A DNA stretch of 64,000 nt from JAMLHH01 sp964653095. Lineage in GTDB: Bacteria > Bacteroidota > Bacteroidia > Chitinophagales > JADIYW01. The translations under genes were made by a program, and so were the position numbers. Of this stretch, positions 17,454 to 25,505 are shown in pieces. Under the pieces are notes generated by a model. That model was not told the origin of the DNA, searched no databases, and saw nothing but the letters and a program-made list of their open reading frames with translations. Numbering within the stretch: the stretch's first letter is position 1; every line of letters starts with the position of its first letter. The stretch is taken from NCBI GenBank assembly GCA_964653095.1, contig CAZZEH010000016.1, positions 10,532 to 74,531 on the forward strand. Reading direction: 5' to 3'.

Positions 17454-19001
17454 ATGTCTCCGATTATCATTTTACTCTGTATTGCATTCTACTTTGCAAT
17501 TCTGCTGTACATTTCCAAAATTACTTCTAAAAATGCCGATAATGACTCTTACTTTATCGGTAATCGCCAGTCTTCCTGGATATTAGTTTCTTTCGGACTC
17601 ATTGCCGAGTCGCTTTCCGGTGTTACCTATATTTCTGTACCCGGGATGGTGGGTACGAGTCATTTCAGCTACCTGCAATTAGTATTGGGCTATTTTTTTG
17701 GATACATGGTAATTTCTTATGTTTTGCTGCCCATTTATTACAATTTGCAACTCAGGAGTATTTATGAGTATCTCAGGCGAAGGTTTGGAGTCACCTCACA
17801 AAAAACAGGTTCTTTTTTCTTTCTCTTATCCAGACTTTTTGGTTCAGCCGCCAGACTTTATCTCGCGGCAATTGTCATGCAGACATTTTTGTTTGACCCG
17901 TTGGGAATTCCCTTTGGCGTTGCCGTGACCATTTTAATCGGACTCATGCTTGCATATACTTACAAGGGCGGCATTAAAACTTTAGTCTATACCGATATTT
18001 TACAGGCTTCTTTGTTGCTGCTCGGAGTAATTATCACCATATTTTTTATTGTGAACAGATTAGATATCAGTCTGACAGAGGCAGTAAGTGCAGTATATGG
18101 CAGTGATTACAGCAACACATTCTTTTGGGATTTCAGAGAAGCTAATTTCTTCTGGAAACAGTTTTTGGGCGGGATGTTTATAGCAATCGCCATGACCGGT
18201 CTGGATCAGAATATGATGCAAAAAAACCTGAGTTGCCGAAGTCTTAAAGATGCTCAAAAAAATATTAATCTGTTTAGTGTGGTGGTTATTTTTGTGAACC
18301 TCCTGTTTCTGAGTCTGGGAGTACTGCTGTACTTATATTCAGAGCAAATGGGAATCGGAATTCCGACAAGAACAGACGAACTGTACCCGATGTTAGCTTT
18401 CGAACATCTCGGATTTTGGGCAGGATTAGTCTTTATAATAGGACTTTCAGCCGCTACCTTTTCCAGCGCAGATTCAGTATTGACTGCTCTGACCACTTCT
18501 TTTTATATAGATTTTTTGAAAAAAGATGAAGATGTAGAAAACCTCGCTCAGAAAAAAAGATATTTTATCCATTTCATTTTCGCCGTATTGCTGCTCTTAG
18601 TCATTTTGGGAATAAAAGCACTCAACGAGCAGGCAGTTATTGACTTGGTGTTCTTGCTTGCGGGATATACATACGGTCCTTTGCTGGGTCTGTTCTTTGT
18701 GGGAATTTTTACTAAATTACAGCTTCGGGATAAATGGGTGCCGATTGTGGCAGTCTTATCTCCTTTGGTGGGACATATCCTAAAAACTATTCTGAATCAT
18801 CCGGCACTGTACAAATTAATAAGTGAAGGCGATGCAGGCTGGTATAATCAGTGGATGTTTTACCTTAGTGATGGAATCAGTTCTTTGCTGGGACATCCGC
18901 TAAATTATAAAATTGGAAATGAACTCATACTGATTAATGGAATCATTACGGTATTGGGCTTAATGGTTTTATCTAAAAAAGTAACACATGAAAAAGAATG
19001 A
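17454..19001 (+). CDS. Sodium:solute symporter
   Basis: 515 residues, about 13 membrane helices, sodium/solute symporter (SSS) family. Visible signs include GNRQSSWILVSFGLIAESLSG in the first helices, GGIKTLVYTDILQA in the fifth, and GLSAATFSSADSVLTALTTSF, the segment holding the sodium-site Ser/Thr residues. The substrate cannot be read from sequence; sugars, amino acids or anions occur in the family. Its last 14 bp overlap the start of the LOG-family gene. Confidence 0.9.
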   Translation: MSPIIILLCIAFYFAILLYISKITSKNADNDSYFIGNRQSSWILVSFGLIAESLSGVTYISVPGMVGTSHFSYLQLVLGYFFGYMVISYVLLPIYYNLQLRSIYEYLRRRFGVTSQKTGSFFFLLSRLFGSAARLYLAAIVMQTFLFDPLGIPFGVAVTILIGLMLAYTYKGGIKTLVYTDILQASLLLLGVIITIFFIVNRLDISLTEAVSAVYGSDYSNTFFWDFREANFFWKQFLGGMFIAIAMTGLDQNMMQKNLSCRSLKDAQKNINLFSVVVIFVNLLFLSLGVLLYLYSEQMGIGIPTRTDELYPMLAFEHLGFWAGLVFIIGLSAATFSSADSVLTALTTSFYIDFLKKDEDVENLAQKKRYFIHFIFAVLLLLVILGIKALNEQAVIDLVFLLAGYTYGPLLGLFFVGIFTKLQLRDKWVPIVAVLSPLVGHILKTILNHPALYKLISEGDAGWYNQWMFYLSDGISSLLGHPLNYKIGNELILINGIITVLGLMVLSKKVTHEKE

Positions 19002-19707
19002 ATTTAAGATTAAAAAGCCATACAAGAGCCGTTCCTGGACTCAGATAAATGCTTCAAACAGTTGGGCTATTTTTAAAATTATGTCCGAATTTGTAGATGC
19101 TTATGAAAACATGAACAGAATAGGCCCGTGCGTGTCCGTTTTTGGTTCGGCGAGAACAAAAAGAAACACCAAGCATTATAATATGGCGGTCGAAATAGGC
19201 TCAAGATTAGTCGAAGAAGGGTACGGCATCATCACCGGAGGCGGTCCGGGCATCATGGAAGCAGCTAATAAAGGTGCACACATTGCAGGCGGTCGCTCGG
19301 TTGGGCTGAACATAAAACTTCCTCACGAACAGGGACACAACCAATATATTGATCATGATAAAAATATCAACTTTCACTATTTCTTTGTCCGTAAAGTAGC
19401 CTTGGTCAAATACGCTCAAGGGTTTATTTTCTTTCCGGGCGGGTTTGGCACCATGGATGAAATTTTTGAGGTCATGACGTTGGTACAGACAAAAAAAGTG
19501 GACAGAATACCTCTGATATTTATAGGAAAAAATTATTGGAAAGGATTAATCTCGTGGGTTAGGAAAACGATGTTGGACACCCATCAGTATATTAGTGATG
19601 GCGACTTGGACTTGTTTCTGATGACCGACGATATTGAAGAAGCAGTCGCGTATATCAATGCATTCTACGATCAGCCGGACAGAGCTATGGCTCCAAATTT
19701 CCAATAA
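18988..19707 (+). CDS. LOG-family Rossmann-fold protein (cytokinin riboside 5'-monophosphate phosphoribohydrolase-like)
   Basis: 239 residues. The lysine-decarboxylase-like/LOG motif is complete: GGGPGIMEAANKGA, then PGGFGTMDEIFEV, which in studied members binds nucleotide monophosphate and cleaves the base. The physiological substrate in this organism is unknown; the old 'lysine decarboxylase' label is misleading. It overlaps the end of the symporter gene, suggesting translational coupling. Confidence 0.9.
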   Translation: MKKNEFKIKKPYKSRSWTQINASNSWAIFKIMSEFVDAYENMNRIGPCVSVFGSARTKRNTKHYNMAVEIGSRLVEEGYGIITGGGPGIMEAANKGAHIAGGRSVGLNIKLPHEQGHNQYIDHDKNINFHYFFVRKVALVKYAQGFIFFPGGFGTMDEIFEVMTLVQTKKVDRIPLIFIGKNYWKGLISWVRKTMLDTHQYISDGDLDLFLMTDDIEEAVAYINAFYDQPDRAMAPNFQ

Positions 19708-19735
19708 AATTGGGTTTAAACGGAATCAAATTCAG

Positions 19736-21499
19736 ATGCTCAAAAAAGGTTCTAAAAAGCATAGTTATCTTTGGCTTGTTTTTCCTAAGATTATTTTAGG
19801 ATTGTGTTTTTTGTCTTTTAACTCGTCGGTAAAATATGCAGATGCTCAGACCATCTCCGCAGAAATGTTCCCGAAACCTGTCAGCTTCATTCCACCGTTA
19901 GACGGAGCATTATACATCAACGGTACTTTTGGCGAGCCCCGTCCCAATCATTATCACGCAGGGTTAGATTTAAAAACTAACGGGCAAATCGGAAAAAAGG
20001 TCTATGCAGCCGATGAAGGATATATTTCAAGAATTAAGGTCAGTGCTACCGGATACGGAAATGCGCTGTACCTGAATCACCCCTCTGATATGACTACTGT
20101 TTATGCACACCTGGACAGGTTTGTCAAACCGATTGCAGATTGGATTAAATCCGTTCAGTATGAGCTGCAGTCCTTTGAAATTGATACTGTTTTGCCGGAT
20201 AAAAGATTTTTCTTCAAACAGGGAGCACAAATTGCTTTTTCAGGAAATACAGGCGGGAGTGCCGGTCCTCATCTGCATTTTGAAATCAGAGATACTTACA
20301 GCGAGATTGTAATTAATCCAATGAAATACCTGGAAGTTATCGACTATACCCGACCTGTCATAGGGCAACTCAAAATTTATCCGGTACAGGAAAGCCTTTA
20401 CGACCATCCCGGCATTCGAATTCCTCTGACCGCCGGCTCGTCAGGAGTCTGGGGAGGTGGGGAAACAGAAGTTCCGGAAGGGCTGATTATGTTTGCCGTA
20501 CAGGCTTATGACCAACAAGATTTGACTCCCATGCACAAAAACGGCATTCCTACTGTCAAGATGTTTGTAAATGACGAGTTGGTTTTTGTGAGAGAAAAAG
20601 ACAGTATCGATTTTGATGAAACGAGATATACTCATGCTATGGCAGACTACTCAGAAAAATTTAAAAACGGTACGGACTATTATCTTGCAACTCTTCTTCC
20701 CGGAAATCTTGAACGAAGTCCTTATTTAAAATCTCCCTCTGACGGAAGAATAAAAATCGCGGATGGGGAAGTAAAAAAAATAGGCATTCATCTGATTGAT
20801 TTTCACGGGAATACATCAAAAGTAACTTTTACTGCCAAGGGAATAAAATCAATAAACTCATCGGAAACTATTTACCTCAATCCCAATTTATCTGAGGGAA
20901 GCAAACAATTAGACGGCGCTGAAATTTCGTGGGATGCCCAGACTTTTTACGACCTGATTCCGGACAAAATTTATGTAGCCAAACAGCCTAAAACGCCATA
21001 CAGTCGCACATACTATATCTTTAAGGATGAGGTTTTCCCGATTCACTCCAATCTGAAAATTCAAATCAAAAACTGGTTTGTTCCAAAAAATCTTGAAGAT
21101 AAAATTGTATTGGTTGGAGAAAATATCAGAAAAAGAAAAAGAGTTTATCTCCCGACGATAAAAGAAAACATTTTAGAATCCTCTATTTCTGAGCCTGCAG
21201 AAATTTATATCGATTTGGATACGACTTCCCCAAAAATCGCTTTACTGAACTACAATGCTCAAAAGCAGTCTTTTTCCAAAAATAAAATTCAAATCAAAAT
21301 AACGGACGACCTTAGCGGTATAAAATCTTATCGGGGACAGATTGACGGTGAGTGGATTTTATTGGAATATGACGCAAAAAATGATTTGCTTACACATCAT
21401 TTCGGCCCTAATTTAGGCGGTTCACATACTTTAAGTATTCAAGTCATTGATCGGGTAAACAATATTGCCGAAAAAGAAGTTAGATTCATAAAACCATGA
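19736..21499 (+). CDS. Secreted M23-family metallopeptidase with C-terminal beta domains
   Basis: 587 residues from the ATG at 19736, chosen because it gives a normal signal peptide (IILGLCFLSFN) and does not overlap the upstream gene; an in-frame ATG at 19634 lies inside it. The LytM domain at the N-terminal side is intact: NHYHAGLDLKT (His, Asp of the zinc site) and GPHLHFEIRD. The rest, about 350 residues, is beta-rich with an Ig-like last part (LDTTSPKIALL … DDLSGIKSYRG). It should cut peptidoglycan cross-links or bind them. Overlap of 4 bp with bcp. Confidence 0.9.
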   Translation: MLKKGSKKHSYLWLVFPKIILGLCFLSFNSSVKYADAQTISAEMFPKPVSFIPPLDGALYINGTFGEPRPNHYHAGLDLKTNGQIGKKVYAADEGYISRIKVSATGYGNALYLNHPSDMTTVYAHLDRFVKPIADWIKSVQYELQSFEIDTVLPDKRFFFKQGAQIAFSGNTGGSAGPHLHFEIRDTYSEIVINPMKYLEVIDYTRPVIGQLKIYPVQESLYDHPGIRIPLTAGSSGVWGGGETEVPEGLIMFAVQAYDQQDLTPMHKNGIPTVKMFVNDELVFVREKDSIDFDETRYTHAMADYSEKFKNGTDYYLATLLPGNLERSPYLKSPSDGRIKIADGEVKKIGIHLIDFHGNTSKVTFTAKGIKSINSSETIYLNPNLSEGSKQLDGAEISWDAQTFYDLIPDKIYVAKQPKTPYSRTYYIFKDEVFPIHSNLKIQIKNWFVPKNLEDKIVLVGENIRKRKRVYLPTIKENILESSISEPAEIYIDLDTTSPKIALLNYNAQKQSFSKNKIQIKITDDLSGIKSYRGQIDGEWILLEYDAKNDLLTHHFGPNLGGSHTLSIQVIDRVNNIAEKEVRFIKP

Positions 21500-21960
21500 A
21501 AATGTTAAAAGTCGGAGATAAAATACCTGACATAGCCGTAAACGACCAAAACGGAGAATATGTCAATTTATTACAGCTTAAAGGTGAAAAGCTAATCATC
21601 TATTTCTACCCCAAAGACAACACCCCGGGCTGCACGGCCGAGGCCTGTAACTTTCGGGACAATCACGACAAGCTGAAAAAATTAGGTTATACCATTTTTG
21701 GTATCAGCCCTGATGACGAAAAAAGACATACGGGCTTTATTGCAAAACACGAACTGCCTTTCACACTATTGGCCGATACGGATAAAGAACTTGCAAAAGC
21801 TTTTGGAGTGTGGGGTCCCAAAAAATTCATGGGAAGAGAATTTGACGGCATACACCGAACGACATTTATAACAGATGAAGAAGGCGTAATTTCTCACGTG
21901 ATTACAAAGGTCAAAACGAAAGAAAGCACCGAGCAGATTTTAGAATTGCTGGGCTACTAA
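21496..21960 (+). CDS. bcp: Thioredoxin-dependent peroxiredoxin Bcp
   Basis: 154 residues. Reduces peroxides using thioredoxin. Peroxidatic Cys in PGCTAEAC with the second Cys five residues on (atypical Bcp resolving Cys), followed by NFRD; GISPDDEKRHTGF and GREFDGIHRTTFITD complete the fold. The last 40 bp belong to the 131-bp direct repeat, and a second copy of the bcp 3' end lies at 23938-23977. The end reads LELLGY. Confidence 0.95.
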   Translation: MKMLKVGDKIPDIAVNDQNGEYVNLLQLKGEKLIIYFYPKDNTPGCTAEACNFRDNHDKLKKLGYTIFGISPDDEKRHTGFIAKHELPFTLLADTDKELAKAFGVWGPKKFMGREFDGIHRTTFITDEEGVISHVITKVKTKESTEQILELLGY

Positions 21961-22051
21961 TTCTCAATAAACGTTTTGACTATCTGAGAGACTTTTCTCT
22001 TGGATTCCTGCAGGTCGTCATTGATTACGACTATATCCGCATACTGCTCAT
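21921..22051. repeat. Left 131-bp direct repeat (bcp/gmk junction)
   Basis: Aligns without gaps to 23938-24068 (offset 2017 bp) with five mismatches. It spans the last 40 bp of bcp and the last 95 bp of gmk in convergent orientation. In an uninterrupted ancestor the bcp and gmk genes would meet end to end here; the copy is now separated from real gmk by the secreted-protein cassette. Confidence 0.95.
21957..22051 (-). pseudogene. 3' fragment of gmk left of the cassette
   Basis: On the minus strand this reads EQYADIVVINDDLQESKRKV and ends at an in-frame TAG, as the true guanylate kinase at 23974-24552 does; one residue differs near the end (Ser for Phe). It has no start and is a duplicated tail, not a gene. 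Confidence 0.9.
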
Positions 22052-22234
22052 TTTTAGTTTATTCTGTATGAACTACATCATAGAAAGACAACGAGTTTAA
22101 AGCAACCCGAATTATGAGGTTAATAAACAATTTTAGTTGTCATGTTTATATTGTTAAAATACTATACGTAAGTAAAATAAAATGTATTTTTATAGCTCGT
22201 GTATAATTGATAATACAACATTAAACTAATTAAA

Positions 22235-22711
22235 ATGAAAAAAGCATTAATAACGTTCACAGTGATATTGTTTGTATTCGTAACAGTTTATGCTCAAGAA
22301 TCCATTAATGCAACAGGGGGCAATGCACATGGTAGTGGAGGTACTGTAGCTTATTCTATTGGGCAGATTGTCTATACTGCCCATTCAGGTCATAGCGGAA
22401 CAGTCGCTCAGGGAGTACAACATGGATATGAAATAATACCGGTCGGAATCAAAGAAAGCCTTCTGAATATTTCATTATCGATTTTCCCTAATCCAACCTC
22501 TGATTATTTGACCCTGCAAATAAAAGATTACAACAGTGAAAAGCTGTCACTTCAACTTCTTGATATTCAGGGTAGATTACGGCATGCCGCACAAATCTAT
22601 TCCGGTGAAACTGTTATACACATGAATGACTTGGCAAAAGCTACCTATTTTATCCATGTATTTGATTACAAGAGCAAAAAAATTCAATCTTTTAAAATTG
22701 TAAAACTATAA
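22235..22711 (+). CDS. Small secreted protein with T9SS sorting domain
   Basis: 158 residues: signal peptide (ITFTVILFVFVTVYAQ), a 60-residue Gly/His-rich segment with AYSIGQIVYTAHSGHSG, and a complete type A T9SS domain (SIFPNPTSDYL, LQLLDIQGRL, TYFIHVFDYKSKKIQSFKIVKL). It is one of two paralogues in the window; the other is at 1-363. The function of the short N-terminal domain is unknown; exposure on the cell surface is inferred from the sorting domain. Five bp separate it from the FISUMP gene, so they form a two-gene unit. Confidence 0.9.
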   Translation: MKKALITFTVILFVFVTVYAQESINATGGNAHGSGGTVAYSIGQIVYTAHSGHSGTVAQGVQHGYEIIPVGIKESLLNISLSIFPNPTSDYLTLQIKDYNSEKLSLQLLDIQGRLRHAAQIYSGETVIHMNDLAKATYFIHVFDYKSKKIQSFKIVKL

Positions 22712-22716
22712 CCATT

Positions 22717-23856
22717 ATGAAAAAACTATTTTTTGTTTACATCGCTTTGTTTTTAACGGCGAATGTATTTGGTCAGGCGCCGGAAAAAATGAGCTATCAG
22801 GCTGTAATTAGAGATGTCGACAATCAATTAGTATCCAATCAGGCTATTGGAATGCGCATATCCATTTTACAGGGTTCTGCAGATGGTGCAGAAGTGTATC
22901 AGGAAACTTATAACCCAAATCCCACTACCAATGTCAATGGTTTAGTGAGTTTAGAAATTGGGACAGGAGTTCCATTAGCTGGAAATTTCTCCACGATTGA
23001 CTGGGCAAATGGTTCTTACTTTATTAAAATAGAAACAGACCTTAAGGGTGGCACAGACTATAATATTTCAGGAACTAGTCAGTTAGTGAGTGTTCCTTAT
23101 GCACTCTATGCTGAAAATGGGGTGAAAGATGGTTCAGTTATTGGAGAAATGCTTTTTTGGAATGGTGTAAATTGGGAAAGTGTAATACCTGGGCAAGATG
23201 GAGATATCTTGACTTTAAAAAATGGCATTCCTACATGGAGATTATTTGATGAAGGAGTTATTGTTCATAATGGTTTTAGTTATAAAGAGGTTACTAATCC
23301 TACAACTGGCAGGACATGGCTTGACAGAAATTTAGGAGCAACTCAAGTTGCTATAAATAGCACAGACTCAAATGCATATGGAGATTTATATCAATGGGGA
23401 CGTGGTAATGATGGACACCAAATTAGAACTTCCGATACGACCGCGACTTTAAGTACTTCCGATACTCCCGGTCACGGCAAATTTATCGCAAACAGTGATT
23501 ATCCTGACGATTGGCGTTCTCCGCGAAATGATAACTTATGGCAAGGTGTAGATGGTATAAACAATCCATGTCCAAATGGATTTAGAGTACCAACTATTGA
23601 GGAATGGGAACTCGAAAGAGAAAGCTGGAGTTCAAAGAATGCTTCAGGTGCTTTTGGTTCTCCATTAAAACTGCCGTTATCAGGCTCTCGTATTGGTGGA
23701 AATGGAAAGTTATATAATATAGATAACGCTGCTGACTATTGGAGCAGTTCAATAAATGATACTAATTCAAGGGGTCTTGTTTTTAGTAATAATAGTGCCA
23801 GCATTTATTCTAACAACAGATCATATGGTCATTCTATTCGTTGCATAAAAGATTAA
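22717..23856 (+). CDS. Secreted protein with fibrobacter-succinogenes major paralogous (FISUMP) domain
   Basis: 379 residues: signal peptide ending VFGQ; a beta-rich stalk-like N-terminal part (QAPEKMSYQAVIRDVDNQL … NISGTSQLVSVPYALYAENG); then a FISUMP domain from about residue 185 (GRTWLDRNLGATQVA, DLYQWGRGNDGH, CPNGFRVPTIEEWELE, YWSSSI, SIRCIKD). This domain resembles C-type-lectin-like or FGE-like folds; no enzymatic activity is known. No T9SS domain is visible, so surface placement may depend on its partner. Part of the cassette between bcp and gmk. Confidence 0.85.
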   Translation: MKKLFFVYIALFLTANVFGQAPEKMSYQAVIRDVDNQLVSNQAIGMRISILQGSADGAEVYQETYNPNPTTNVNGLVSLEIGTGVPLAGNFSTIDWANGSYFIKIETDLKGGTDYNISGTSQLVSVPYALYAENGVKDGSVIGEMLFWNGVNWESVIPGQDGDILTLKNGIPTWRLFDEGVIVHNGFSYKEVTNPTTGRTWLDRNLGATQVAINSTDSNAYGDLYQWGRGNDGHQIRTSDTTATLSTSDTPGHGKFIANSDYPDDWRSPRNDNLWQGVDGINNPCPNGFRVPTIEEWELERESWSSKNASGAFGSPLKLPLSGSRIGGNGKLYNIDNAADYWSSSINDTNSRGLVFSNNSASIYSNNRSYGHSIRCIKD

Positions 23857-23937
23857 TTTAATTAAAGCTTTTATCTATCAGACAATAACGCTATTCCAAA
23901 AAACAACTTTGAAATATAGACCCTTATTTAAAAAATT

Positions 23938-23977
23938 AGAAAGCACCGAGCAGATTTTAGAGTTGCTGGGCCACTAA
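23938..23977 (+). pseudogene. 3' fragment of bcp right of the cassette
   Basis: Reads ESTEQILELLGH and TAA, the end of Bcp with one substitution (His for Tyr). Upstream of 23938 the similarity to bcp stops, so this is only a duplicated tail. Confidence 0.9.
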
Positions 23978-24068
23978 TTCTCAATAAACGTTTTGACTAT
24001 TTGAAAGACTTTTCTCTTGGATTCCTGTAGGTCGTCATTGATTACGACTATATCCGCATACTGCTCAT
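23938..24068. repeat. Right 131-bp direct repeat (bcp/gmk junction)
   Basis: Gapless match to 21921-22051 with five mismatches. It contains a 40-bp copy of the bcp 3' end and the real 3' end of gmk. Confidence 0.95.
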
Positions 24069-24552
24069 ATTTCAGTTCATGGCGGGCTTTTTCCAGTCTG
24101 TTTCTCACTTCATCGGCGTTTTCAGTTCCTCTGAAAAATAATCTTTCGGAAAGTACTTCCATGCTTGGTGCTTTGACAAAAATATTTAAAGCATCTTCAC
24201 CAAAATAGACTTTCAGTGAATTAGCTCCAATTACATCTACCACAAAAAGAACTACATTCCCTTCTGCCCATACCCGTTCTACCTCAGCCTTTAAGGTGCC
24301 GTAATACATGCCTTCGTACACCTGTTCCCACTCAATAAAGTCGTCGTTTTCGACCTGCTCCACAAACTGCTCCGGACGGATAAAATAATAATCTGTTCCT
24401 TCAGTTTCATTTTCTCTCGGCGCGCGCGTGGTAACCGAAACTGAACGCTGTATATTATCAAATTTCCTGAGAATATATTTGGACAAGGTGGTTTTCCCGC
24501 CTCCGGAAGGGCCGGTAAAAATTATAGCTTTATGCTTGGTATCTTTTGCCAT
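23974..24552 (-). CDS. gmk: Guanylate kinase
   Basis: 192 residues. Converts GMP to GDP. P-loop GPSGGGKTT at the N-terminus, the GMP-binding SVTTRAPRENETEGTDYYF, and NDFIEWEQVYEGMYYGT. Length is normal. The gene is complete; its 3' 95 bp lie in the right direct repeat. It follows yicC by 4 bp, a pair often kept together in bacteria. Confidence 0.96.
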   Translation of the reverse strand: MAKDTKHKAIIFTGPSGGGKTTLSKYILRKFDNIQRSVSVTTRAPRENETEGTDYYFIRPEQFVEQVENDDFIEWEQVYEGMYYGTLKAEVERVWAEGNVVLFVVDVIGANSLKVYFGEDALNIFVKAPSMEVLSERLFFRGTENADEVRNRLEKARHELKYEQYADIVVINDDLQESKRKVFQIVKTFIEN

Positions 24553-24556
24553 GAGG

Positions 24557-25435
24557 CTATAAAATATTAAAAGTCTGTTCTTTAATTTTCTCCAGATTAT
24601 CTTTCATCCCAACTACAATTTTCTGGATGTCGGAATCATTTGCTTTGGAACCAATCGTATTGATTTCCCGTCCCATTTCCTGTGTAATAAAAGACAATTT
24701 TCTGCCTTTTTCATTTGTTGAATTCTGCTGCATCACCTCTCTGAAATAATTAATGTGCGCCTGAAGCCGGACTTTTTCTTCGTTAATATCCAATTTTTCC
24801 ACGTAGAAAATCAATTCCTGTTCCAGCCTTCCGGCATCTGTCTGAATATCCGGTTCCAGATTGCTGATTTCCTGCATGATGCGCTGTCTGACTCGTTCTA
24901 TTCTCCCGGATTCAAACTGCTCTATCTGCGGAATACAGGATTCTATTTCCGAAACTTTTTCCTCCAAATCCCGATACTGAGACTCACCTTCTTTCTCCCT
25001 GAACATAAAAAGTTCGTGTACTGCTGCCTGTGTCGCCTGAACTAATGCCTGTTTAATCTCCTCGGGATTTTCTTCCGCACTCTGCTCCGATATCACATTC
25101 GGCAGGGCTAAAATTGCCTTCATCATTCCTGAAGTGTCGGTTTTATTTTCCCTGGCAAACTGTTCTAATTGGGCATAATAATGCTGCATAACCGTCAAAT
25201 TGAGCTGTACTGCTGCACTTTCCTCCCCTTTCTCTTCGGTCACCACGGCATCCGTTTTTCCCCGGACAATTTCTGCTAAAGCTTTCCGAACAGAGGCTTC
25301 ATGAAGTTTGAGATGAACGGGTAGTTTGACATTAATGTCCAGTGTTTTGCCGTTTAATGACCTCAGCTCAACTTTGTATAAAGTTTTTCCGGCTTTCGCT
25401 TCGCCGGAACCAAAACCGGTCATAGAATACAGCAT
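24557..25435 (-). CDS. yicC: YicC-family endoribonuclease
   Basis: I start at 25435 so that the protein begins MLYSMTGFGSGEA, the usual family N-terminus; an ATG at 25444 adds three residues. 292 residues. Members (YicC/YloC) are endoribonucleases involved in RNA turnover. Conserved parts: ELRSLNGKTLDINVKLP near the N-terminus, and the DUF1732 C-terminal half (RIRQRI-like RVRQRIMQEI, NEEKVRLQAHINYFRE, GRKLSFITQEMGREINTIGSKA). Upstream of gmk in one operon. Confidence 0.93.
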   Translation of the reverse strand: MLYSMTGFGSGEAKAGKTLYKVELRSLNGKTLDINVKLPVHLKLHEASVRKALAEIVRGKTDAVVTEEKGEESAAVQLNLTVMQHYYAQLEQFARENKTDTSGMMKAILALPNVISEQSAEENPEEIKQALVQATQAAVHELFMFREKEGESQYRDLEEKVSEIESCIPQIEQFESGRIERVRQRIMQEISNLEPDIQTDAGRLEQELIFYVEKLDINEEKVRLQAHINYFREVMQQNSTNEKGRKLSFITQEMGREINTIGSKANDSDIQKIVVGMKDNLEKIKEQTFNIL

Positions 25436-25505
25436 AATTTTCACTTTGGAATGAAGGGCAAAGATAGTATTTCAAAAACGTAAAAAGAAGTTACAGACAG
25501 GTATT

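Noticed and set aside
18988..19707. Lysine decarboxylase
   Set aside because: The PGGFGTMDE/GGGPGIMEAA pattern is of the LOG nucleotide-hydrolase family; the old name is wrong.
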